A stretch of DNA of 64,000 nt from CAYJBH01 sp964368815 (GTDB lineage: Bacteria; Bacillota; Clostridia; Oscillospirales; Ruminococcaceae), in assembly GCA_964368815.1 (NCBI GenBank), contig CAYJDA010000007.1:1-64000 (forward strand). Direction: 5' to 3'. Of the stretch, positions 1-9,374 are shown piece after piece. Positions within the stretch are counted from its first letter, which is position 1. Each line of letters opens with the position of its first letter. The notes under the pieces are model-generated. The model saw only the letters and a program-made list of their open reading frames with translations. It made no database searches and was not told the DNA's origin. A program made the position numbers and the translations under genes.

Positions 1-24
1 TTTGTAGTTATAAAAAATATGGAC

Positions 25-57
25 AAAAAAAGTTTGCTTATTTTTTAAGCAAACTTC
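25..57 (-). terminator. Rho-independent terminator after the first response regulator gene
   Basis: Arms at 30-40 and 46-56 form an 11-bp perfect stem (AAGTTTGCTTA with TAAGCAAACTT) around a 5-nt loop. Read on the minus strand the stem is followed by a run of T (positions 30 down to 25). It lies just downstream of the stop codon of the leftward response regulator gene, so it probably ends the two-component operon. Confidence 0.8.
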
Positions 58-68
58 GTAGTCTTAAC

Positions 69-1637
69 TTATTGGTCAACATCATGGTAATCTTTAAAAA
101 TTTCGTTTCTGTATTCTGTCGCTGTTAGCCCCTTATACTTTTTAAATATTCTATAAAAATAAAGAACATCATTAAACCCTACAGAATATGCAATTTTTTC
201 TGTTGTTAGATGCGTCTCTCTAAGCATCTCGCATGCTTTTTCCAACCTTGTGTTAATGAGTAGTTTTGAAAAAGATGTGCCTGTTTCCTTTTTTATTATT
301 GTGCCAAGGTGATTGCTGTTTAGTGCATATATATTTGCAATATCCTTAATGCTAATATTAACACTGTAGTTTTTATCTATATAAATTTTAACCTTATGAG
401 CAATCTGCTCATGCGTGAGATTAAAGATTGGGTTGTCGGCATCCAAAACGGCTGTTAGTTGTTGATATAATTTTTTTGATACATCCCTTAGGTCATCACA
501 GAGCAAAAAAATGTTAACACGTCGCAGCTCTGCAACTTTGTTTTGCGACCCCTCGGCGGAAACGGCCTTTGATACACTATCAAATATTTCGGCAACAATA
601 TTTTCAATGCCTTTTGTGCGTTTATTTAACAGTCTATCCTCAGCAAAAATGGAATTTAATAGTTCTTTTATCTTGTTTTTTTCAGCTGTTGCGATATGCA
701 ATTTAATTGCATTAAGCTCTGATTTTGGATACACGAAGTGATCTTTTTTTTGCAGTTCACTATAACAGGTAACTCCGCCCTTGTTATTGAATATATTGTA
801 TATTACTGCCTCAGAGCACTCTTCGTGCATTTTTTTACATAGCGAGCCGTAAACATTGCTAATCCCAACAGAAACATGTATTTTTAGGGTTGTTACAAGG
901 CTATTGTATATCTCGTTTACTAACTTTTTATGGTTATCGTCATGGGCACTAAGCAATAAAAGTTGGTAGTTGTTGTACACATTGTTTTCTATAATATGTT
1001 TTTCATGGTTCAGTAGCTCGCTAATCACATTTGCAACGCCAAACAACAGTACATTAAAATCCGAAAGTTTAAATTCACTATCGTTGAAGGTTACGGAATT
1101 TATGTTTATCATAACAAGTGCCAGTTCGTTAACTTGAGGTCCAAACTTATCTATTACTATTTTTTCGTCTGCATCAATATTATGCAATATCTTGCCTAGC
1201 TGTAACCTTGAGGTGACATCTACTAAATTCTTTTCCATGTCGGTGATATTAATGTATTGCTGAAAATTGCCTATAGCTTTATCAACCGCCTCGCAAAACA
1301 GCTCATCTTTTATTGGTTTTAATATATAATAAAGAACTCCGAGTGATATAGCGCGCTGTGCATATTCAAATTCTTTATATCCGCTTATAATTATTATCAT
1401 GGTCTGCAAATTGAGGTCTTTGCAGAGCTGTACAACCTCAAGACCACTCTTTAACGGCATGTTAATATCTAAAAATGCAATTTCGGGTTTTTGGGTAGTT
1501 AATATCTCAACCGCTTCTTCGCCATTTTCCGCAAAACATACCTGACTTTCATCCTGTATGTACTTATAATGTTTTAGCAGATTTAATATTCCTTTGCGTA
1601 TAATAGCCTCATCATCTGCAATAAGATATTTTATCAT
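69..1637 (-). CDS. YesN-type response regulator with AraC DNA-binding domain
   Basis: A 522-residue two-component response regulator. The receiver domain (about 1-120) has the acidic pair Asp8-Asp9, the phosphoacceptor Asp57 in a FLDINMP context, and the conserved Lys in ILKPIK. A long linker without a recognised fold (about 125-410) follows, as is usual for YesN-like proteins. The C-terminal 100 residues are an AraC/XylS double helix-turn-helix, with the second motif in IAYSVGFNDVLYFYRIFKKYKG. It starts 10 nt after the histidine kinase stop codon and should be phosphorylated by that kinase. In this family the targets are usually nearby sugar or nutrient uptake genes; here the obvious candidate is the divergent YitT/GRE series. 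The specific ligand cannot be read from the sequence. Confidence 0.92.
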   Translation of the reverse strand: MIKYLIADDEAIIRKGILNLLKHYKYIQDESQVCFAENGEEAVEILTTQKPEIAFLDINMPLKSGLEVVQLCKDLNLQTMIIIISGYKEFEYAQRAISLGVLYYILKPIKDELFCEAVDKAIGNFQQYINITDMEKNLVDVTSRLQLGKILHNIDADEKIVIDKFGPQVNELALVMININSVTFNDSEFKLSDFNVLLFGVANVISELLNHEKHIIENNVYNNYQLLLLSAHDDNHKKLVNEIYNSLVTTLKIHVSVGISNVYGSLCKKMHEECSEAVIYNIFNNKGGVTCYSELQKKDHFVYPKSELNAIKLHIATAEKNKIKELLNSIFAEDRLLNKRTKGIENIVAEIFDSVSKAVSAEGSQNKVAELRRVNIFLLCDDLRDVSKKLYQQLTAVLDADNPIFNLTHEQIAHKVKIYIDKNYSVNISIKDIANIYALNSNHLGTIIKKETGTSFSKLLINTRLEKACEMLRETHLTTEKIAYSVGFNDVLYFYRIFKKYKGLTATEYRNEIFKDYHDVDQ

Positions 1638-1647
1638 GTTTTTACCT

Positions 1648-3378
1648 TTACATAATTTTAATTTTAACTACAAATGTCATACCACAAGGGGTGTTTTTGT
1701 GAGCAGTAATACCATACTCTTCGGAGTACATTAGTTTAATCTTGTCGTTAATATTTTTTATTCCTATACCAAACTTATCGTTTTGTGTCATTTTGGTAAG
1801 CATAGTATTTAGCTCGGCAATTAGCTCGTCATCCATCCCAACTCCGTTGTCGGACACTTTCAATGTTAAATCTTTATCATCATGCTCGGCACTAATAGAA
1901 ATAATATTTTGATGAGCTTTGTTAACAAAAGCGTGTTTAATTGCATTTTCAACTATCGGTTGCAGAATGAATTTAACCGTTTTAAAGCGTAGCGCATCAT
2001 CAGGTATATCATAGTTAACAACTAACCTATTATCAAATCTAATGTTTTGTAGATAGATATAGTTTTCGATGTTTTCTATCTCGTATCTAAGCTCGGTGTG
2101 CGATTCATCAATAGCACTTGTGCTGTATCTAAACATATCCCCTAAAGTTTGAACCATGGTGCGTATCTTGAAATTGCCCTCTTCCAAAGCCATGGCATTG
2201 ATAGTTTCAAGAGTGTTATAAAGAAAATGTGGATTAATTTGGAACTGTAAAAGCTGCAAAGCACTTTTCTTTTTTTCAAGTTCAATTACATAAATTTTAT
2301 GAATATACTGCCTTAGCTGTTCTAGCATATCGTCGAAATTGTTGCTAAGCTGTGATATTTCATCACTGCCCTTGATTTTGGTGGTTTGTGTTAAGTCGCC
2401 ATTCTTTGCACGATTCATTTTATTAAGCAGTAAATTTATCCGTCTTGATATGCTGCTTGAGAAAAAAACAGCAACAATACTCGCCGCCAAGAAAAAAACA
2501 GTAAATACTACGACTGCAATCATTATCATGTCATTAATTGTTATAAGCAGGTCATCTGTTGCTATAAGCTGATTTACCTGCCATCCGTTTTTACATTCGC
2601 CGGAAACATAGATATAGTGATTGTTATCATATTGTGTGGCATCAAACTCGGTTCCTAAAAATGTTCCAAGATAATCGCTTGATTCGCTTATCACAATGTT
2701 ATTTTCATCGGTAATAAAAATTTTGGAAGGATCAAGCAGATTGTCTGCATACACCTCATCCATAAGTTTATCTAATTCTACAACAAACACAAATGTACCA
2801 AGGTTTTGTGTTGTTTGTAGGCTTATAAAGTTTTTGAACATGTATACACTGTCGTAGTCATCCTGCATATACATATCCCAAAGCGGCTTGTTATGGTTAT
2901 TCAGTGTTTTGTTGTATATATCGCTGACAAGAAAGTTATCTAAGTTTTGCTCAAAATTCTCTACATGCTTATTTGCCTCGTCCATAAGGTCTTCTAAGCT
3001 GCCAAATTTATGCAGGTATTGGTTTCTATCTATATACATTATCACTTCAATTTCATCATAGGTATAGATAATGGAATTGAAGATGGATTCAAGTTCCTGT
3101 TCTGTAGCAACTCGATCAAGATAATGAAGATCTTCTATATTTGGGAGATCCACTAAAAACTGCATAAGTGGAAGTGAATTAATTATATCTTGCTGTGCAT
3201 CTATTTGGTTATTGATGTTAGTTTCAGTTAGCTCAATTATCTGGGTAGAAAATTCTATAGATCGGGTAGTCATGCTATTGCTATAGATGTTAAAAAGCAA
3301 CACACTTATAGCAACCAACGGAATACTTCCCGCAAGAAGAAATAATATTATAAGCTTGTGCTTAAACATCAACTTCAT
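1648..3378 (-). CDS. YesM-type sensor histidine kinase
   Basis: A 576-residue membrane sensor kinase of the LytS/YesM class. A first membrane helix lies near residues 5-28, an extracytoplasmic sensing domain of about 250 residues follows, then a second helix near 282-308 and a HAMP linker. The His_kinase domain carries the phosphorylated His384 in NPHFLYNT, and the ATPase domain shows the N box (QPIVENAIKHAF) and the G motif SDNGVGMDD. I start it at ATG 3378 because GCAGGA lies 7 nt upstream; a TTG start at 3393 would add five residues but has no ribosome site. It is co-transcribed with the response regulator downstream, from a strong promoter at 3448-3476. The stimulus is unknown. Confidence 0.92.
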   Translation of the reverse strand: MKLMFKHKLIILFLLAGSIPLVAISVLLFNIYSNSMTTRSIEFSTQIIELTETNINNQIDAQQDIINSLPLMQFLVDLPNIEDLHYLDRVATEQELESIFNSIIYTYDEIEVIMYIDRNQYLHKFGSLEDLMDEANKHVENFEQNLDNFLVSDIYNKTLNNHNKPLWDMYMQDDYDSVYMFKNFISLQTTQNLGTFVFVVELDKLMDEVYADNLLDPSKIFITDENNIVISESSDYLGTFLGTEFDATQYDNNHYIYVSGECKNGWQVNQLIATDDLLITINDMIMIAVVVFTVFFLAASIVAVFFSSSISRRINLLLNKMNRAKNGDLTQTTKIKGSDEISQLSNNFDDMLEQLRQYIHKIYVIELEKKKSALQLLQFQINPHFLYNTLETINAMALEEGNFKIRTMVQTLGDMFRYSTSAIDESHTELRYEIENIENYIYLQNIRFDNRLVVNYDIPDDALRFKTVKFILQPIVENAIKHAFVNKAHQNIISISAEHDDKDLTLKVSDNGVGMDDELIAELNTMLTKMTQNDKFGIGIKNINDKIKLMYSEEYGITAHKNTPCGMTFVVKIKIM

Positions 3379-3447
3379 GACTTTATCCTGCAATAAAACA
3401 AAGAGAACTATAGAACCCTTAAATAATAGTATATTGATTTCAATGCC

Positions 3448-3476
3448 AGTATATCATAGTGTGCAATTTGTGTCAA
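3448..3476 (-). promoter_or_regulatory. Sigma-A-type promoter of the first two-component operon
   Basis: On the minus strand TTGACA (3476-3471) and TATACT (3453-3448) are separated by exactly 17 bp, a near-consensus housekeeping promoter. It lies about 70 bp upstream of the kinase start. The 387-bp gap between the kinase and yitT holds this promoter and a weaker divergent one; I see no gene in it. Confidence 0.75.
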
Positions 3477-3639
3477 TGATGACGCTATCTATGTATACAG
3501 ACTATAAATCAAGCAGGCCAAGGTAAGTGACACAGGTGTTTTAAGCAGGGGAAATTCATTTTGTTTTTTGTCGGATGGGGCTTATATCTGCAAAACTCAA
3601 AAACAATTTTATCGAATTTTAAGATAACATTATTTCATA

Positions 3640-3668
3640 TTGATGAAAGCACAAAAGTATGCTATAGT
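3640..3668 (+). promoter_or_regulatory. Candidate promoter for yitT and the GRE genes
   Basis: TTGATG (3640-3645), a 17-bp spacer and TATAGT (3663-3668) lie about 98 bp upstream of the YitT start. Four or five of six bases match consensus in each box. It would drive the rightward YitT/GRE series, divergent from the kinase promoter. Confidence 0.5.
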
Positions 3669-3765
3669 TGTATGGAGATTATTTATTCAATGCCGAAAGC
3701 TAGCAAAACGGTTACATAAGGTGCTTTTAACGTATAATAATATTATTTAATAGCTGGAGTTTTAT

Positions 3766-4638
3766 ATGAATCAATTCATACCCAAATTTATAAGATACAT
3801 TTTTATTGTGCTTGGTAGTGCATTGTTTGCCATCGGCACAAATCTGTTCATTGTGCCGGAGGCTCTTTACAGTGGAGGAATACTGGGTTTAATACAGGTG
3901 CTACGTACATTATTAATTCAATATCTCCCCTTTCAAATACCTGAAGGGCTAGACATAGCAGGTATTATGAACTTTTTAGTTAACATTCCCTTGTTATACA
4001 TGGCATATAAATATATCTCGCGCTCATTTTTGTTTACGACACTTCTTTCGCTAGTAGCATCAACAGTTCTTTTTAGTATGGTACCAATTACCAAAACACC
4101 TATATTAGATGACGTTTTGGCGTCCTGCATCATAGGAGGCGTTTTAACGGGTGCCGGCATAGGAATTGTTCTGCGTTTTTCCGGAAGTAGCGGCGGGTTA
4201 GACATCATAGGGCTGATACTAGCAAAAAAATACAAAAACTTCTCGGTTGGCAAGTTATCCATGTTTTTTAACTCAGTGCTTTATCTAATTTGTGCCTTTA
4301 TTTTTGATATGCAGATTGCCATCTATTCTATTTTATATGTTCTGGTTTTTTCCTTTGTTGTAGATAGAATACATCTGCAAAACATATCAGTCTCGGCAAT
4401 GGTTTTCACGAAAAAAGAAGGAATAGATAAGCTTATAATGAATAGGCTTGGTAGGGGCGTTACGAAATGTGAGGGAACCGGAGCTTATACCGGAGAGGGA
4501 ACACAGCTGCTTTTTGTTGTTATTTCAAAGCATGAAATCAGAGAGTTTAAAGATATGGTTTTCGGCATGGACTCCCAAGCGTTTGTAACCTTTAACGAGG
4601 TATTAGCTGTGCACGGGAATTTTATAAAAAAGTTTTAG
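3766..4638 (+). CDS. YitT family membrane protein
   Basis: A 290-residue polytopic membrane protein of the YitT (DUF161) family with a C-terminal DUF2179 cytoplasmic domain. Five or so hydrophobic helices span about residues 10-190, and the glycine-rich segment LRFSGSSGGLDIIG is typical of the family. The last 80 residues (about 205-285) are the soluble DUF2179 domain. GGAG lies 9 nt before the ATG. The family is widespread in Firmicutes and poorly understood; some members have been proposed as transporters. Its position 18 nt before a GRE activase suggests a role linked to that pathway, perhaps moving the GRE substrate or product, but nothing in the protein shows this. Confidence 0.85.
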   Translation: MNQFIPKFIRYIFIVLGSALFAIGTNLFIVPEALYSGGILGLIQVLRTLLIQYLPFQIPEGLDIAGIMNFLVNIPLLYMAYKYISRSFLFTTLLSLVASTVLFSMVPITKTPILDDVLASCIIGGVLTGAGIGIVLRFSGSSGGLDIIGLILAKKYKNFSVGKLSMFFNSVLYLICAFIFDMQIAIYSILYVLVFSFVVDRIHLQNISVSAMVFTKKEGIDKLIMNRLGRGVTKCEGTGAYTGEGTQLLFVVISKHEIREFKDMVFGMDSQAFVTFNEVLAVHGNFIKKF

Positions 4639-4656
4639 AATTAGAGGGTGGAATTC

Positions 4657-5511
4657 TTGGTAAATATAGCTTCAATTCAAAAATTTAGTATACACGACGG
4701 AGATGGAATAAGAACCACGGTTTTTTTTAAAGGCTGTCCGCTTAGCTGTAAATGGTGTCATAACCCGGAAACACAGTCGTACCATAAACAACTTTTAATC
4801 CACTATGATAGATGCGTGAAGTGTGGAAAATGCGGAGAATTTTGCAATAAACCATGTGATTATTGCTATGAGTGCACCGATGTATGCATGCAAAATGCAA
4901 GGGAGTTTATCGGAAAGGATTTAAGCCCGCTAAAGCTGGTGTCGGAACTTAAAAAAGATTTACAAATTTATGAAGTTTCGGGTGGCGGGGTGACCTTGTC
5001 AGGCGGTGAAGTTATGGCAATGGAAATAAATTATATCGAAGAAGTTATGAGCATGCTAAACGATGAAGGTATTAGCGTAAATATAGATACATGTGGGTAT
5101 GCCCCCTTTGAAAACTTTGAAAAAATTATACCCTATACCGATGTCTTTTTATACGATGTTAAGATAATAAACCCAGAAAAACATAAAGAGTTTACCGGCG
5201 TGAACAATAAGCTAATTTTGGATAACTTAATTAAGTTAAACTCTAAAAAGGCAGTAACAGAAATAAGAATACCTTTAATAAAGGGGTTTAATGCCGATAA
5301 AGAAAGCATGTTTGAGGTAGCTAATTTTTTGAGCGAAAACAATATTGATGCCAAACAGGTGTGTTTACTGCCGTACCACAGTGCAGGAAATATAAAATAT
5401 TCTAAATTGCAGCTGGAGAGCAGTAGCTTCGCCTGTCCGACAAAAGCCGACATAGATGGCTATAAAAAAATATTTTTAGATAACGGGTTTACCGTGAAAG
5501 TTGGAGGTTAG
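4657..5511 (+). CDS. Glycyl radical enzyme activase (radical SAM), probably HypE-like
   Basis: A 284-residue radical SAM protein that would place the glycyl radical on the enzyme encoded next. The CxxxCxxC cluster is in GCPLSCKWCHNPE near residue 30, followed by an inserted ferredoxin-like region (about 55-95) with two groups of cysteines (CVKCGKCGEFC and CYECTDVC) for extra [4Fe-4S] clusters, as in activases of the dehydratase and decarboxylase GREs. The SAM-binding GGE motif is SGGEV. I prefer the TTG at 4657, because AGAGGGTGG sits at the right distance and the protein then begins MVNIASIQKFS, the usual family start. The GTG at 4648 directly abuts AGAGG and is unlikely. The GRE follows after 3 nt. 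Confidence 0.9.
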   Translation: MVNIASIQKFSIHDGDGIRTTVFFKGCPLSCKWCHNPETQSYHKQLLIHYDRCVKCGKCGEFCNKPCDYCYECTDVCMQNAREFIGKDLSPLKLVSELKKDLQIYEVSGGGVTLSGGEVMAMEINYIEEVMSMLNDEGISVNIDTCGYAPFENFEKIIPYTDVFLYDVKIINPEKHKEFTGVNNKLILDNLIKLNSKKAVTEIRIPLIKGFNADKESMFEVANFLSENNIDAKQVCLLPYHSAGNIKYSKLQLESSSFACPTKADIDGYKKIFLDNGFTVKVGG

Positions 5512-5514
5512 CTT

Positions 5515-7890
5515 ATGGAAGTTCATGGAATGAATGAAAGAATCAGAAAGCTTAGAGAGTTGAGTTTAAAAACTCAACCGAGGATTGATTTAGAGCGCGC
5601 AAGAATTGAAACACAGGTGTATAAAAAATATCTCGGCGAGGTATCCACGCCGGTTTTAAGGGCTCTGGTTTTAAAAAACTACTATGAAAATAAGACGCTT
5701 TATATAGGAGAAGGCGAACTTATTGTTGGAGAAAAAGGATGTTCAGTACAGGCGGCACCAACATTTCCCGAGCTTTGCTGTCATTCGCTCGACGATATGA
5801 GGGTAATGAATGACCGTGAGCTCATTAACTTCTCGGTTTCTAAGGACGATTTAGACTGCCAAAAAAATGAGATTATTCCTTATTTTAAAAACAGGGCATT
5901 GCGTAATAAAATTATAGAAAGCATGACTCAGGAATGGAAAGACGCATACGAAAACGGTATATTCACCGAGTTTATGGAGCAAAGAGGACCGGGGCATACC
6001 GTGGCGGACGATAAGATATATAAAAAAGGGTTTGCCGATTTTAAAAAGGATATCGAGCACTCGTTAAACAATCTTGACTTTATTAATGATGTTGATGCAT
6101 TATCTAAAAAAGATGAGCTGGAAGCGATGCTGATAGCATGTGATGCCGTTTTAATACTTGCTCAAAGGTATGCAGAGTATGCAAGAGAGCTTGCCGAAAA
6201 AGAAAAAGATAAAACAAGAAAAGAAGAATTGCTGCAAATCGCTAAAAACTGCGATGTTGTGCCGGAAAATAAACCTGCAACATTTTGGCAGGCAATTCAG
6301 ATGTATTGGTTTGTACATATTACCGTAACTACAGAGCTCAACCCTTGGGATGCATATTCCCCGGGTCGATTAGATCAACACCTAAATCCCTTTTTTATAA
6401 ACGATGTTGAAAATGGAATGTTGAATAAAGAAAAAGCACTTGAATTGCTTGAGTGTTTGTGGATAAAATTTAATAACCAGCCTGCTCCGCCAAAGGTGGG
6501 TATCACCTTAAAAGAGAGCGGAACCTATACCGATTTCGTTAATATTAATACCGGCGGAATCGCCTTTGATGGAACTAACGGTGTTAACGAAGTTAGCTAT
6601 CTTATATTAAAATGCATGGACGATATGAAGCTTTTACAGCCGAGTTCCAATGTTCAAATTAGCAAAAAAACGCCGGAAAAATTTCTACTTAAGGCCTGCG
6701 AAATATCCAGAAAAGGTTGGGGGCAACCGGCATTTTACAACACCGATGCAATTGTTCAGGAGCTTATGGGAAGCGGAAAATCGCTCGAAGATGCAAGGTG
6801 TGGCGGGGCGAGTGGATGTGTAGAGGTAGGTGCATTTGGCAAAGAAGCGTATATTTTAACCGGATATTTTAACCTGCCTAAAATATTTGAGCTTACACTT
6901 AATAACGGTTATGACAATGTTGGCAAAAAACAGTTAGGGCTTAAACTTGGTTATGCCACCGAGTTTAAAACCTACGAAGAGCTGCTTTTAGCATACAAAA
7001 AGCAGATAGAATACTTTTTAAATATAAAGGTAAGAGGTAGCAACCTTATTGAAAGAATATATGCAAAACACATGCCGGTTCCTTTTTTGTCGGTAATTAC
7101 CGACGATTGTATTGCGAGTGGCAAGGATTACCACGAAGGCGGAGCAAGATACAACATATCCTATCTGCAGGGTGTAGGGATAGGGACGATAACCGATTGC
7201 CTATCGGCTGTAAAATACAATGTATACGACAAGAAAAAGTTTTCAATGAAGCAGTTGATGGATGCGCTTGCAGATAACTTTGAAGGACACGAGAATATCC
7301 TGCACCTTGTAAGAGATAAAACACCAAAATACGGAAACGACGATGACTATGCCGATTCCTTGATGGTAGATATTTTTTGCTTTTATCGCGATTCTGTTAA
7401 GCGCTATGATAACACTAGGGGCGGAAGCTACGGTATTAATATGCTCCCAACAACCTGCCATGTGTATTTCGGACAGGTAATGATGGCAAGTGCAAACGGA
7501 AGATTTGAGCGAAAACCTGTATCGGAGGGAATATCCCCGGAAAAAGGTGCCGATATTAATGGCCCCACAGCCGTAATAAAATCTGCATCCAAGATGGATC
7601 ACCTTTCGACCGGTGGAACACTTTTAAACCAGAAATTTGCTCCGGATACCATCAAGGGTAAAGACGGCTTATCAAATATGGCAAGCCTAATTAAGGCATA
7701 CTTTGCAATGGATGGACACCATATCCAGTTTAATGTTATTAATAAAGATTTACTTATTAAAGCACAAAAAAAACCGAATGAATACCGAGATTTAATAGTT
7801 CGCGTAGCAGGATACAGCGACCATTTTAGAAATCTATCAAAGGAACTACAAGACGAAATAATTCAAAGAACCGAACAAAAGATGAATTAA
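5515..7890 (+). CDS. hypD: Glycyl radical enzyme, probable trans-4-hydroxy-L-proline dehydratase (HypD-like)
   Basis: A 791-residue enzyme of the pyruvate formate-lyase superfamily. The thiyl radical cysteine is Cys435 in SGCVEVG with Glu437 as the CVE-class base, and the glycyl radical site is Gly766 in RVAGYSDHF. CVE marks the dehydratase, decarboxylase and C-S lyase branch, not pyruvate formate-lyase. From memory of the Clostridioides difficile hydroxyproline dehydratase, its key residues are Asp278, Cys434, Glu436 and Gly765; here Asp279, Cys435, Glu437 and Gly766 lie at those positions with a constant offset of one, and long stretches resemble that enzyme. The expected reaction is dehydration of trans-4-hydroxy-L-proline to pyrroline-5-carboxylate. 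No proC follows, so related substrates remain possible. GGAGG precedes the ATG. Confidence 0.8.
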   Translation: MEVHGMNERIRKLRELSLKTQPRIDLERARIETQVYKKYLGEVSTPVLRALVLKNYYENKTLYIGEGELIVGEKGCSVQAAPTFPELCCHSLDDMRVMNDRELINFSVSKDDLDCQKNEIIPYFKNRALRNKIIESMTQEWKDAYENGIFTEFMEQRGPGHTVADDKIYKKGFADFKKDIEHSLNNLDFINDVDALSKKDELEAMLIACDAVLILAQRYAEYARELAEKEKDKTRKEELLQIAKNCDVVPENKPATFWQAIQMYWFVHITVTTELNPWDAYSPGRLDQHLNPFFINDVENGMLNKEKALELLECLWIKFNNQPAPPKVGITLKESGTYTDFVNINTGGIAFDGTNGVNEVSYLILKCMDDMKLLQPSSNVQISKKTPEKFLLKACEISRKGWGQPAFYNTDAIVQELMGSGKSLEDARCGGASGCVEVGAFGKEAYILTGYFNLPKIFELTLNNGYDNVGKKQLGLKLGYATEFKTYEELLLAYKKQIEYFLNIKVRGSNLIERIYAKHMPVPFLSVITDDCIASGKDYHEGGARYNISYLQGVGIGTITDCLSAVKYNVYDKKKFSMKQLMDALADNFEGHENILHLVRDKTPKYGNDDDYADSLMVDIFCFYRDSVKRYDNTRGGSYGINMLPTTCHVYFGQVMMASANGRFERKPVSEGISPEKGADINGPTAVIKSASKMDHLSTGGTLLNQKFAPDTIKGKDGLSNMASLIKAYFAMDGHHIQFNVINKDLLIKAQKKPNEYRDLIVRVAGYSDHFRNLSKELQDEIIQRTEQKMN

Positions 7891-7946
7891 AGAATTAATT
7901 AAAAGGATGGGAGAACACAGCGTTTGCTTATATTTCCCAAAGGACT

Positions 7947-9371
7947 ATGTACAAAACTATAATTATTGATGACGAAATATGGGTGATACGAGGATTGATG
8001 AAGGCTATACCGTGGGAGGAGCTCGGATTCGAAATAGTTTTTCATTCGACCTCAAGTATTCATGCATATGAGATGATTGAAATTTTAAAGCCCGACTTGA
8101 TTCTTTCTGATATTAAAATGCCGGAAATGTCGGGATTAGAACTCTTGGAAAAACTACAAAGCACAGGCAGTACTGCACAGGTAGTATTGATGAGTGCTTA
8201 TGCCGAGTTTGAATATGCACACACAGCTTTGCGTTTAGGTGCATTTGACTACCTAATTAAGCCTTTAAATAAAAAGGATGTCACAAGAACTCTCGGTAAT
8301 GTAAAAACCGTGTTAGATAGTACAAACGTTACACCATTCGCAGAGATAGATGAACATCTGATAACAAGCAACGCCCGGATAAGTGTAGGGGATATATTAA
8401 CTAAAAATAATATTTCGCCCGGTTCGGAAAAATACTGTATTGCTTGCTACGCTAAAGGATATTTCGACACGGGGAGAATAATATATTCCAAGATACAACA
8501 TCAGGAGTTGTTTGATGCTATCATCTTTGAAAATGACCGATTTTGTTATATGTTGGCCGTACATAATGATTTATTACACCAATGCCTTGAAAAGGAGGCC
8601 GAAGACAATATAATGTTTTTTGGCGTTAGTCGGCAATGCGTAAAGGATGATTTGATTGGTGATTATTTGCAACAGGCAAAACATATGGCGCTACAGTTTT
8701 TACTGTGTAACTGCCCCACAGTAGCTGTTTACAAAGATCAAAACCCAAGCGATGTTGTAATCAAACATAAGCATAGTATCAGGGAAGCGTTGAGTAATGG
8801 TAACTGTTCTGTAATTGAAACGATGATAAAACAACTTCCGGATTTTATATCTAAAAACTACTGCGATTTTCAGGAGTTTTTAGGTATTGCGGCTTGTATA
8901 TACTATGAAATTGAAAGATTTAATTCCGAGAGCGCAAAGGCAATTAATGTTACCTCTGCTGAAGATTTTTTAAACAAGTATCACCATTTAGATGAATATA
9001 TTGATGATTTGCTTAATGAAATATTTAAACAATACGGTCGCACGCAGACAGCTACAATTGATGTATACGCAGTTGAAAACTATATTAATCAACGATTTAC
9101 CGGAATTAATTCGGTAAATGAAATTGCACAACATTTTCATGTTGATGTCACCTATCTAAGCAGATTATATAAAAGAGAAAAAGGTGTTACCATTAAGTCC
9201 TTTTTAATATCTAAAAAGATTGATTTGGCAAAACATCTTTTGTGCAACTCGAATTTAAAGATTTATGAAATATCCAATGCGACCGGATACACAGAATACT
9301 TCCACTTCACAAAGATGTTTCACAAATTTACAGGCGAAACCCCCACTCAATTTCGAGAAAGGCATAGTTAG
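7947..9371 (+). CDS. Second YesN-type response regulator with AraC domain
   Basis: A 474-residue response regulator. The receiver domain (about 1-120) has Asp8-Asp9, phosphoacceptor Asp55 in LILSDIKMPEMSG and the conserved Lys in YLIKPLNKKD. The middle region is unassigned. The AraC-type double helix-turn-helix occupies about 370-472. AAAGGA sits 5 nt before the ATG. It lies 56 nt after the GRE and 3 nt before its partner kinase. The next genes are a sugar ABC importer and a GH43 enzyme, which is the usual regulon of this family. Confidence 0.92.
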   Translation: MYKTIIIDDEIWVIRGLMKAIPWEELGFEIVFHSTSSIHAYEMIEILKPDLILSDIKMPEMSGLELLEKLQSTGSTAQVVLMSAYAEFEYAHTALRLGAFDYLIKPLNKKDVTRTLGNVKTVLDSTNVTPFAEIDEHLITSNARISVGDILTKNNISPGSEKYCIACYAKGYFDTGRIIYSKIQHQELFDAIIFENDRFCYMLAVHNDLLHQCLEKEAEDNIMFFGVSRQCVKDDLIGDYLQQAKHMALQFLLCNCPTVAVYKDQNPSDVVIKHKHSIREALSNGNCSVIETMIKQLPDFISKNYCDFQEFLGIAACIYYEIERFNSESAKAINVTSAEDFLNKYHHLDEYIDDLLNEIFKQYGRTQTATIDVYAVENYINQRFTGINSVNEIAQHFHVDVTYLSRLYKREKGVTIKSFLISKKIDLAKHLLCNSNLKIYEISNATGYTEYFHFTKMFHKFTGETPTQFRERHS

Positions 9372-9374
9372 AAA

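Noticed and set aside
5515..7890. Call as pyruvate formate-lyase
   Set aside because: PFL has adjacent Cys-Cys at the active site; here there is CVE with a dehydratase-type Asp279 region.
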